This document shows, piece after piece, positions 11,501-30,800 of a stretch of DNA of 64,000 nt; positions within the stretch are counted from its first letter, which is position 1, and each line of letters begins with the position of its first letter. Under the pieces are notes generated by a model that saw only the letters and a program-made list of their open reading frames with translations, made no database searches and was not told the DNA's origin. The position numbers and the translations under genes were made by a program. Source of the stretch: Tetragonia tetragonoides. Its lineage: Eukaryota; Streptophyta; Magnoliopsida; Caryophyllales; Aizoaceae. The DNA lies in the NCBI GenBank assembly GCA_038025085.1, contig CM076153.1, positions 11,129,501 to 11,193,500 of the forward strand, in the 5' to 3' direction.

Positions 11501-14039
11501 GTGCTTACTGAGCTTTTCTATCCATCATAGAACACAAATATGAAATAGTGAAGAGGTTGCAAGACAGGAAGCATATATGTGGCATGACGGGTGATGGTGT
11601 GAATGATGCCCCTGCTTTGAAAAGGGCAGATATTGGAATTGCTGTTGCTGATGCTACTGATGCAGCCAGAAGTGCTTCCGACATTGTCCTAACAGAACCT
11701 GGATTGAGTGTCATTATCAGTGCCGTGCTGACCAGCAGAGCCATCTTCCAGAGGATGAAAAACTACACAGTTCGTACCTTTATTTTGCTAAGAGAAATGC
11801 TCTTATTATGCTTCTGCCGAAGGCTTTACTAACTTTTGTTTTACTTATGACTACTGTTTGCAGATCTATGCAGTATCAATTACAATCCGTGTTGTGGTAA
11901 GTTGTATTCAGTATACACTGATAGGGTCTAGCCTGCTTTTTGCTCGAGGAATTTTTGACCTTCTCCTTGTGATTTCCATGCTGCAGTTTGGCTTCATGTT
12001 TATTGCTTTAATTTGGAAGTTCGATTTTGCTCCATTTATGGTTCTTATCATAGCAATCCTAAATGATGGTAAGAACATAGCACTGTTATTTCGTCAAGTG
12101 GTTATTGTTATATATTCTTCCCCCGCCCCCCAGAGCCTTGACATGTCTTTCGGTTTTTGTTATACTAGGAACAATCATGACAATTTCAAAGGATAGGGTA
12201 AAGCCATCACCTGTGCCAGACAGCTGGAAGTTGAAGGAAATATTCGCCACTGGTGTTGTTTTGGGAGGTTATCAAGCCCTAATGACAGTAGTTTTCTTCT
12301 GGCTCATGAAAGATACTACTTTCTTCGAGGTAAACACTAGTTGCATGAATAAATCTTTAGTTAGAATCACTAAAATTCTGATATTATTCATCTAATCGGC
12401 TTTGCAGGACAAGTTTCATGTAAAGCCATTGACGGAAGGGCAGATGATGGCAGCATTATACTTGCAAGTGAGTGTAATCAGCCAGGCCTTAATCTTTGTT
12501 ACAAGATCCCGCAGCTGGTCCTATGTTGAACGCCCAGGGTTTCTGTTGCTTTTTGCTTTCATGGCTGCTCAGCTGGTAAACTTCGTCTTCCTCTTGTAGA
12601 TATGTTATCCTAATGTATACATGTTATAACATGTCCAAGGTAGCCAATGAAGGGGGTATCATGATGAAATCCATCTATTTGAAGGTCCAACCGACTCTAT
12701 ATACTCTGAATAGTTAAAACCAGCAAAATGGAGACTTTTTTTCTCCTAATTTGAAGGACTTCCTCCAGGAGCGTAGCAAATCAACATATTTTCTTCCATG
12801 CTTAAAGCTAATCTCGCAAAAAGCCTTAAGCTGTTTGCTGATTTTAACAGGTAGCAACTCTCATAGCTGTGTATGCCAACTGGCGCTTTGCAAGGATAGA
12901 AGGAATGGGATGGGGTTGGGCAGTTGCAGTATGGGTCTATACTCTGGTCACCTATATTCCGCTCGACATCCTGAAATTCGCCATCCGCTATGGTTTGAGT
13001 GGGAGGGCTTGGAATAATCTACTGGACAATAAGGTAACCTTCCTGCGTGAGATCCTCTGATAAATTTCAAATTCCAAGTTTGTTTTATGTCTGATTATTT
13101 GATGGGCCCATTTGTTCCACCTTAGACTGCTTTTACCACAAAGAAGGACTATGGAAAGGAAGAGAGAGAAGCACAGTGGGCAACTGCGCAAAGGACCATG
13201 CATGGGCTTCAAGCTCCTGAAACGAGTAGCATCTTCCCTAAGGAGAGCAATTACAGGGAACTCTCTGAGATTGCAGAGCAAGCGAGGAGGAGGGCTGAGG
13301 TTGCGAGGTAAGTATCTTAGCAGTGAGCATTGTTTTAGTATGTACATGGATTTCAGGTCTCCATTTAGATATGATAACTGATGCCATACCTGCCACCTTA
13401 AAATAAAAATGGAAAACTCAGCCTGAAATTTTGGCAATGAAACTGTTAGCTAGGGACTTAGTGAACAGAAAGTGATGGTGCTATAAAATTTCCAAGCCAG
13501 TTTTGGCTGTAGCTTATATTTGATGTAGTACTATGACCAGCTATGCCAAAGCAAGAACATATAGCATGAGATAGATTCACGTCTACTTCTAGTGATTTCG
13601 ACTGTCAATTGTTGTTTGACGATTGTCCAATGTTGCAAGATTTAGAAAACGGAAATGAATGTTGTAGTCTAGTAGATCATATGTTAAGTGTTTTTACCTT
13701 TTAAGTTCCGTGTTCCATTCTTGTTCTTCTCGCTTATGAATCTGATGTAGAATCATCTTCGTCTTATAGAGTTTAGTAGTCTTTCTATTTTTATTGTCTT
13801 TGTTATTTCCTGTCTTCCTTAATCTTCTGGTTTTCAGGGAAAATAGGTAAACAAACTTTAATGTATCAGTAGTGTAGAATCATGTGCTCCTCATAGCTTT
13901 GCTTGTTTTAGGATTGGTGATTAACCTAACTTATAAATGCAGGCTGAGGGAGCTCCATACCTTGAAAGGTCATGTAGAATCCGTTGTGAAACTGAAAGGA
14001 TTAGACATCGAGACCATTCAGCAACATTACACTGTTTAG
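5503..14039 (+). CDS. PMA: plasma-membrane H+-ATPase (P3A-type proton pump), subfamily II
   Basis: This pump hydrolyses ATP to export protons, energising the plasma membrane. Exons: 5503-5553, 9029-9148, 9266-9502, 9580-10341, 10437-10559, 10638-10742, 10833-10977, 11068-11232, 11531-11769, 11864-11896, 11987-12068, 12169-12329, 12408-12575, 12851-13033, 13126-13307 and 13943-14039. They join in phase to 950 residues, the usual length. Visible hallmarks are LTGES at 184-188, the phosphorylated Asp332 in [15 protein letters not shown] at 426-431, TGDGVND at 589-595, Arg658 and Asp687 (matching the proton-handling Arg655 and Asp684 of Arabidopsis AHA2), and a C-terminal autoinhibitory domain ending in HYTV. 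The penultimate Thr949 is the known phosphorylation site for 14-3-3 binding. The N-terminus (LEEIKNE.VDLEK) resembles the AHA1/AHA2/PMA4 branch. Nothing is broken. The loop before LYLQVS, around residues 740-752, is a few residues shorter than in AHA2. Confidence 0.97.
5554..9028 (+). other. first intron of the H+-ATPase gene (3.5 kb)
   Basis: A GT-AG intron in phase 0, between the DL and EK codons of the N-terminus. It is AT-rich with T-runs and a G-run near 8220. No gene or clear mobile element was recognised inside it. Long first introns in pump genes sometimes carry enhancer activity, but nothing here shows that directly. Confidence 0.8.
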
Positions 14040-15073
14040 AGAAGAGCACAAACATAGGGGAGGGAGCAGCACGTAGTTCGCTGAAACCTTAATGCTGATG
14101 CACAAGATGATTTATGTACAATTTATGTCCTTGCAACTGAAGGACTTGTTTACTGTTTCCTAATGTTCGAAGTTGTTTTACAAACATCTTCTCCCCAAAC
14201 AAAACAAACCGAAGTATATGAGGCATGTTACATTAGCAATTAGCAGCACATGCAGTTTCTGCTTTTTCTGTGCTGTCTTTGCCTCCTTCGAGATTTTGTA
14301 AAGAAGCAAAATAAACAATTTTGTTTCCTTTCATGATGATGACGATAATTAGCTTGCACATTTCATTTAACTGTGCTTTGCACCTTGACGATTTCTGAGA
14401 TTTGGTGTCAATGGTAAAAATTTATGATGTTGATTGTTGATTGTATTCAAGATACCTTTTTTTTTGGCTGAGTTAGTTTAGTACAATAGATGAAATGCTG
14501 GCCTAGTTGACATGGCATGGTTCATGAAGATGATCAAGCCCAAAGCCTCGATTTCAGATCTTCTGGAGTAAGAGTCACAATCTTGACAACAGAGCACCCA
14601 GAGTTGAAGTCCCGTCATTCCCTTGGCTTACCAAGGATGATGAAAACCGGTGCTTCCATTAAGGCTCTTAGGAAGTCAGTCAGGCGCTATATAACGACTA
14701 TGTGCCACCCGTAGGACTTCGAACTTCTGTGTCTCTTAGGAAGTCAGAAAGCCATTGATACTACAACACAACCAAAACCTATATATATAACTCAGGACGA
14801 TGATGTACAGCTTTGTGATAGTTTGTCGCTGTCAAATCACCTTACTGGTTACGCAAAGCAAAAGCAAATGCAATGCTGAACAAACATTTTCCAGAATTGG
14901 TGTTTGATATGAACTGATGAGCATAAATGCTGTCACAGTTGATATGGCATTGGCGCATTGCATGACACCACATGAATTCTGGAGTTAGCAAAATTATCAG
15001 CATCAAACTAAGACAGGGAATTGGAAAAATGCAAGCACTTAAGATAATTTCAATTATTAGTTAGGCTTCATCC
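14040..15073. other. convergent intergenic region between H+-ATPase and peroxidase
   Basis: It holds the 3' untranslated regions of two convergent genes. A plausible plus-strand polyadenylation signal AATAAA lies at 14310-14315, about 270 nt after the pump stop codon. No further gene is seen. Confidence 0.6.
14310..14315 (+). terminator. likely poly(A) signal of the H+-ATPase gene
   Basis: A canonical AATAAA in a T-rich context downstream of the pump stop codon. This is position-based inference; plant poly(A) signals are degenerate. Confidence 0.4.
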
Positions 15074-22813
<7,740 letters not shown>

Positions 22814-22892
22814 CCTCTGTTTTTCATATCACTTTGCTTGGCTTAGCTCTATAGCTCTTTTAGCTAGAGAAAGTGAGCATGTTTCTAGCTTT

Positions 22893-22903
22893 GATATAAA
22901 TAG
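22893..22903 (-). promoter_or_regulatory. possible TATA element of the peroxidase gene
   Basis: On the minus strand this reads CTATTTATATC, about 80 nt upstream of the first Met codon. The position suits a core promoter with a short leader, but the match is not canonical. Confidence 0.35.
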
Positions 22904-24855
22904 TTAGATGAAAACAACAAATTGTTTGAAAGTTTAATTTGATTCTTTTTTTCTTTTTTGGAGGGTTTTTTTTTATGGGTTGTAAAGAGGGGACTAAAAC
23001 AGAAACTACAAGTTGTGCAATCTGTTAAAAAGATACCAATATCAAAACAAAAATTAAAATATAAGGGACAAAATAGACAAAGGAAAAAGAAAAAAAAACG
23101 GCAGGGTATGCTCTTATGAGTTATGAGGGTACATAAAAAGTGATATTTTTTTTTGCCAAAAAAAAAACTCACTTTAGTAAAGTTATTAAACAGTCGTGTC
23201 GTATTTGATTTCGTATCGATTTTTAAATTAAATTTTATCAAAATTTTAAGACAATCACGTCATATTCGAGTCATTATTCGAGTCGTATGTAATCATGTCT
23301 TCGAGTCGTATGTAATCATGTCATATTCGAGTTGTAATCAAAGTTGTTAAACAGTCGTGTCGTATGTAATCATGTCATATTTGAGTCATTATTTGTGTTC
23401 ATATATAATGTTGTATTCGTGTTTCATCTTCTTTGTAATTACGGGTCATATTTAAGGCCGTGTTGTTGTGTCGTCGTGTCATATCAGCTCTACTCTTTAG
23501 AATGTTTACTTGAGCGGTTTTTGAGTTTTCTATTGTGGTTAATAAATAAGTGGATTTTTTTTTTTGCTTTAAGTGGAGCGGTGGAGCTGTGGCCTTTTGC
23601 AATACAAAATGATGTCACAAGTTTTTTTTTAATTTTATTTTGGAGTTCTGCATTTGTTTTTATTTGGGGTATATTGGGGAGCACGAGGAGAAGAAAGAAC
23701 AACGGTTTGAAAAGTGGGAATAGATAATAGTGAGTCACCTCCAATTGTTTTACAACCAAACACTGCGTGTAGTACCATTCATGTGAGTGAAAGTGTAGGT
23801 TTCTTGTTGTCTCAGTGGAGTTAGGTTAAAAGTTTGCTTGTCCTGTTCATTATATTTATTTCTAAAATTGTTCTTATATGGTAAAATATATGCTTCAGAA
23901 TCCTTTTAAGCCGCAATTTAATTGACAACTATCCATTATTAAGTCCGTGCAATAATACATGAGTTGGGTATCAAAAAAGAAAAAGAAATTCCCATTAAAA
24001 AAAAAGAAAAAGAAAAAAAAAATTCTCTATGTTGTAATCTTGTAGATATTTCAAATCATATTATTACACTCTCTCTAATGAACAATAATGTCCGAGTTAC
24101 TTAAATATGATTTACATATGGAAAATAACAACTAAATGAAAGTTATTTGAAATTGTTGAATTTCTTGAGGTTAATTCTTAGCTGAATCGTTTTGCAGACG
24201 AAGCCATTCAACTCTGAGAAATGGCAACATAAATGAGAGACAACCACAAAGTATCTATTAATCAACACACGCACAAAATCTAGTCTCTTTTCTTTTCTTT
24301 TTTCTTTTCTTTTCTTTTTTTTGTTTATCTCTAGTCTTTTTTTCTCCAATGAAACCATTATACCATTAGTGCAATTTGTATAGAATCAAAGCACGATAAT
24401 TGGTAACAGTTTCATCAATAACCTCATATCCACGGGCTTCTGCAATGATAAAATGTCTTCAATAATTATTTACAAGGGATTCATGACAATCAAAGCAGTT
24501 GCAAACTGTTCTTGCTAATGACGCACCAGGACGCAGCTCTTTCCCCGAAAATGTCGGATCATTTCATGGCTAACAACGAGATTTCTTTTTTAACTACTTA
24601 CACAAACCACATAAATCGGGACCTTACTAAAGATCGGGGAAACTCCGAAATCCTAGAAGCTACGACATTATGGAATGTTAACTAGACAATACACATTATG
24701 CAAATCCTACACCTAAACCCAAGAAGCTGCATCAAGATGGTAAAGTTTGTTATGAAATGTACATAGCACTGTTCAAACAATGATGGGGTGCAGATTACAT
24801 TCTGGAGGTATGCCTGTAGCTTTTATACTGTCATGGTTCAACATGTGGTTGACTT
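22904..24855. other. intergenic region between the peroxidase promoter and CENP-O 3' end
   Basis: AT-rich DNA. A degenerate short repeat occupies 23175-23390. The right part, from about 24400, is probably the 3' untranslated region of the minus-strand CENP-O-like gene. No gene was recognised. Confidence 0.5.
23175..23390 (+). repeat. degenerate short repeats with a 'cgtatgtaatcatgtc' motif
   Basis: The phrase 'ttaaacagtcgtgtcgtat' occurs near 23186 and again near 23346. Between them are several copies of 'gagtcgtatgtaatcatgtc' and 'catattcgagt'. Unit borders are irregular and the origin is unknown. Confidence 0.7.
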
Positions 24856-27800
24856 CTAGGAAAAAAATATCTGCTGAAGTGCCCGCGGCAAGTTCAACAC
24901 AATTTCTGCAAAAGCTGAAGATAACAGCACAACAGGGAGAAAAATAGTGGTTATTGATGAAACTGTTACCAAAAATGGCGGGTAACGAACTTGGCAGCAT
25001 ATCAAAAGGGGCAAACTAAATATCCAACCAGGGACCCTTCACAAAAACATTAGATACCATCAAATATTGCAGACTTCTTGAATAGACGAATTACAACATA
25101 CATAAACTGATGGCAGCAGCAGGGAACCCAGTGCGCTGGACGTGTATGCAAATGGTAGACAGAAAACAAACCCGACTGTCCAGAAAAAATTAAACAACCT
25201 AACGCACAGAAACTCCCACATATCTTTAGTTTGCATTGAGTCTACCTGATATGGACACATAAAAGCATGTTAATAATTAATGCCTGTAAGCAGCTTCATC
25301 TTTTGACTGGCCACAAATTATTTTATTTTTTTTTGCTCATCAAAATAGAGGGTACAAGTGAAAGGCGACCGAGGCACTCCCCGTAACGTCATGTTCGGAC
25401 TCTCGTGTTCAACAGCGAACATATCAGACTAACTGAACAACCAGCACAAGCACGAGCCCCGTCAACATAGCACCAACAAGGGGCTAGTATAGTTTCTAGA
25501 AGCCAACAGACACCACGGCATTGGGGGGGGGGAATGGGGATTCGAACCCCTGACCTTGCCTTACCAAACCACTTGGGAGTACGCTTGGAACCACTAGACC
25601 ACCACCCTTGTTGGTGGCCACAAATTATATACGATGAGTAACATCAATCACTTTAGAGATCAAATGGTGATAGACTGTGCACAGCACAAGGAACTATCTT
25701 TTGAACAATAGGTTCAAACCAATTAAGCATAACATTATTGCAGTCAAATAAAAAGCTAGATTTAATACCTTCAGGCAAGCTTAATGTTCATAAGGCCTCT
25801 TCCGCATAAGATAAACGAGCAGGGATAAGTTGGCTTGGTATTGCTCCAGTCCCCTTCCTAGTCATCATTGTGGCACCAGACAGACCCTTTTTAGAGGAGT
25901 CCAATGGCCAAGCCATGACTCTTACTCTAGTTGGAAGGACAGACACTAAATCTGCATATTTAAGACTGACAGTGATCCTGGTGCTGATAGGACATCCATG
26001 AGATTACCATAATAGTCAGAAAATAATGGAATAACAAGTTTACAATCATCAGACAATAACTTATACGCATAACAACGTGGCTTGGGGAGGAATCAACATA
26101 GACTTCACAGAATAAAAAAAGTTTTTTCAAGTTCTGAACACTTATAATAGAGATAACTGCAAGCTAAGGGTATCTCCGTATCTCTTAAGAGAAAAAGACA
26201 AACAAGCGCATCACTCAACGAACAATGTGCACTATAACGGTCTAACGGAAGCAATCAATCGAGCCTCTCTCTAACTTCAACAGAAGATGTGAACTATCAA
26301 CAAATTCCCGCCATCAATAATGAATTTATTTTCCTTCAGCTGGAACCCGCAAGTACCATACGGACAGCAAGCAGAGACACATGATGCCTACTGTGCCAGT
26401 TGAAATCCTGGATGTGAGTGGCATCACTATAATGGTTTCCCTCGGGAGTGACAAGTACAAAGATTATTGAGCAAACAATTTTGAGTTCTAGAAATATTAT
26501 ACACACACCTTATCTTCTTTTTATGAAATTTTGCACCTTTAGACTAAGCTAATAGATATCATACCATCTTGCATAGATATCACCAGGAAGCTCATCCAAA
26601 ACACTATCCACTCATCCACATCCAATCCAACAGCAATAAATATGTGACATCTCACTGAAATGTTCATATGAATAAAATTTAAATCTACTTACCACTCAAA
26701 ATCATCCAGTACAAATTCAATCATATGAAAAGGCAGACTATGGTACAGATCTCCAATTTGATTCCCATACAACTCTCTCGTAAGGCGAACCTGCATGATG
26801 AAAACAGAATCAGCCATGTTTTATCGACATTTGTAGCCTGATAGCTTTTTATCATGTATATGCAGCAACCTCCCCCCCCCCCCCCAAAAAAAAAAAATCA
26901 ATGAAGAAATATTAAAAAAGCACTAAAGCAACAGAAAGGTGGAAAAAACATTGTTTGCAGCAATACAAAGTGAAATAAAACAAACATCTAATGTCAAATT
27001 CAAACAGCATTAGATGATAATCTCTATTAACCATAATTTCATTTTCCATTTTTCACCGGGACTCAACTTTTCTTCTGCAATTGCATGAGACATGTAAGAT
27101 GTGAAATATCTAGGACCCTGAAAGCATATTTGCTTAAACAAAGGGGCATGTATTTTGTGCTGTATTTTTAACAACGATTCTGAATTAGATTAAACCATAT
27201 AGAGTAAGGGAATGAGATGAAAGTACGGGAATACGGACATGAGCCCGCACGAACAAGCTCTCAGGCAAAGAATAGGAAAATAGATTAACCTGATCACTTA
27301 TATTTTTTACATAGAGAAATTTATTAAAATCGAAAAAATCATACAACATAAGACGACAAGGAGTCGTCACAAAGAAGAAAACTAATTACCAATGTCCCCA
27401 ATGATAGGGGCACCCCTTTAAAAGCCCCAACTGCCTTTTAGCCCAAAGAGAAGCCAAAACCCTGATCACTTAAATTAAATTAATTAGTTAGAAATTTGTG
27501 AAAAGACATTCAGTCTTCTAGTGGCCTTTGATTTAAATAAATGGTTTGAGATGAACTCTTTCAAGAGACACCAATTTACTATGAGTTAAGTAATGATCAA
27601 TTCAGATTATAATCCTAGGAAAAAAATTTACTTTGCCTGATCTCCGCCTTTCCAAAACACTTAGTGATCAAGCATTGTATAGAGTGCAAAATGATGCCAG
27701 CTAGACATTGGCTCCTTTGCAACCTGACACTATTTACTCAATCCCCAGTTGCACTTGTATAGAGGGGAAACTATAAGCCTTATTGTACCAAGAACATCTA

Positions 27801-30800
27801 TAAGCCATTTCCTTGAGCCAATACCAATTCTATATCGCTTCACAAATCTATAGATCTTATCTATGGCTTCCCGAGTCTAGACTAAGACTCTACCATTTTG
27901 TGGCACATAACTACCTCAAGATGGATAGAATCCTCCATAACCTACAAAATATCACCCTCAAGCTGGATGGAATACTTGCAAAACCTTATTCTCCATTCCA
28001 AAATAATTGTCTCCTTCCATTTTGTCCTTTGGGATGTCAAAATGGAACTAGTCCCCTTTCTTGTTACATCGATTTCATTTATTGGTTCATCTTGTAATAC
28101 CACTGTTGACATTTGAAAAATGAATTTTTTTTTTACTCCCTGTGAATAAGCTTCAATAGGCCAATAGTGCCCATGTGGCGACATCAATAATCCATTGAAT
28201 GCAGAGAACCAACCATCACCTAGCTTAAAGAGCATCCAAGATGAATACCGCCACTCTTTAAGGGTTAATAAACCTGGATGATGAAAAGCTACATAACAAG
28301 ATAGCAAAAGTTGGCTCACAGTCTTCTTCATAAACTTGTTAATAAATGTAACATTTAAATTTAAAACACTCAGTTACTTGACACTCTACAAAAATTCCCA
28401 CATCTAGTACGGCTTCAACATCACCCTTTCAACTTCACCCCTTCAAGGGCAGCAACCATCACTCGACACAATTCCATATCCAACAAATAGCCTTAAGGCA
28501 TTAACTCTACAGGAAATCGAAAATTCTTTTATGATCGATCCTCCGGTATGGATAATTACGTATCAAAGAAACTCTAAAAGTACAGCTACATACAGATCAG
28601 TGTAACAATTCCATTGTAGAGATAAATTTGACATACTAAGATTGGCCACATTGAAAGAAGAGAACACAAAATTTCTTTCATCAGAAACTTAGCAACGTAG
28701 CAGCAGAAAACATCTGCCTCTAAAAACAAAGACGCCCAAATATGCAAGTAGAGAAAACAGGTAGTTACTATCATACCTGCTCTCGCCTGTCCACATAGGC
28801 CTGCAGGAGTTCCCCGACATGATCTATAAATTTCTGAAACAGAAAAACATAAAGAGATCCCCTCAGAATAGGCAGAATCAGAAGTGGAACTCGAAAGACA
28901 AACAGATGGGTAAGGCAACCAACCTCACCATTGCATTGGAAGCGAGAAGATCATTTTCAGCTTCTCGTATAGGCAGAAAGAAAGGAATTGTGTGCTCAAG
29001 AACTGTCATCTTCTCCAAAAATGATTTGCTCTCAAGCACGCAATGGTAGAGCTCACATGGTTCTCCTGGTCATTACAGAAACAGAGAGTTGAAAGATCAG
29101 TCCAAGGTACATGCAGACTTGCATTCATTATAAAGGATTTACACAGGGCATGGAGTGTGTATCAAACCAGAAATATTCAGAGATAACAAATGTGCATCAA
29201 CAAAACAGAAAGCCTAACCCAAAGGACAAACAACACTCATGGGAGGGAAGCAAACAAGAGAGAGGAAGTAAATTCTCTTGCACCTGGCAAGCAAATCCTC
29301 ATATGGTGTCTGTCGCCCATGCATTTGGAGAGAAACAGATAAGAAACTCCTTTTTTTAGATAACACGGGCATCCAGGCTTTGCCCGACTAATCCCAAGGA
29401 CCCTGAAGTTAAACGATCAGGGGAGGAGGCTCGATGCTGGGACCTCTGGAACAAATCTCAGAGGTCTTACCAGCTCCCCAGTCAGGGTTAACAGATAAGA
29501 AACTCCTATTTTGTAGAAACTCCTTATACTGAATTGAAAGGATTGTTATCTTGAGTTCAGCCTGGTTCAGTTTGATAGTTCCAATGTTTATCTTCCGCCC
29601 ACATAAATGAGACTGTAGGGCTTTGGTATCCTTTCTTCCTTCTTTAAGCATGTTCAAAAAGTCTGAAAAGGCAGTTTATCACCAAACACATGGAACCGAT
29701 TATGCAAGCCATTTAAAGAAGAGGCAATGTGAAGTGTGAACCTACTGGCACCCTTCACATTCACCCTTCACATTTACAGAGCATCACCAGATGAAATTCA
29801 TGAAAAGCAGCAAAACCTCAATGTTACATCATGTCGCATGTTCCTCTTTCTCTCCCCTGTCCATTCTCCTCATTTTTGATTGGGAAAAAAAACTACAAAA
29901 TAAAAAGGTATACAGCACTAAGTTTTAGACAAACCAGAAAGAGGTGGACCTGAAAAGGTCAAGTTCCCAACGATACAGAAAAGCCATTTTTGCGCAAGGG
30001 CAATTCCAATTGGCAGGCCTCAGTTTGTGGCGTTTTCAATTGGTAGACATTTTTAACTGCGAAATTCAGCTGGTACGCTTGTACTATTAACGTCGTCCAG
30101 TCCGTGACCTCTTTTTTAATTTTCCGTCAGCTTTTCCGCTAATTTTAGCGTTTGACCATATTTCTTCGTTGACTGTTATACTTATTTATGCGTAATGTTT
30201 TGACCAAAACACCCTTCTTTTACTCCCTTTTTCCTCCAAAATAAAAACTCAACTTTCCCTCTCATTTTTTTTTACTCCATTTTCCCTCTTTTTTCGCCTT
30301 TATATTTCGTATTTCTTCTTCGTTTCCCCAACTCAGAGTTGAAACCTAGAATCTGTGACTATTCTCTCTCCTAAAATCCAATGAAGATGGGTTGGTTGAA
30401 GATCAGTAATGGCTGACTTCATTACAGCAGCCTTTCACAGGCGAATAATATGACATGGGTGTGGTTGTTCCTTTTTAAATGGGGGCATTAACACATTTTC
30501 AACATTTAAAGGGCAAGCTAGCGGGAAATTAAAAAAGAGGTCACGGGGTGGACGACGTCAAAAGTATAGGCCTACCAGCTGGATTTCGCAGTTAAAAATG
30601 TCTACCAATTGGAAAAGCCACAAACTGAGGCCTACAAATTGGAATTGCCCTTTGCGCAAATTAGACGAGCGGAGTCCAATAATATGCAAGCACATGGCAC
30701 ACCTTTATAAAACCAAATATTTGGAGCCCAATAACTAAGGAAGCATCCCAAAATCTAACGGACATCCTAGTTGTCAAGGCAGCCGCTTAGTATGGAAGGA

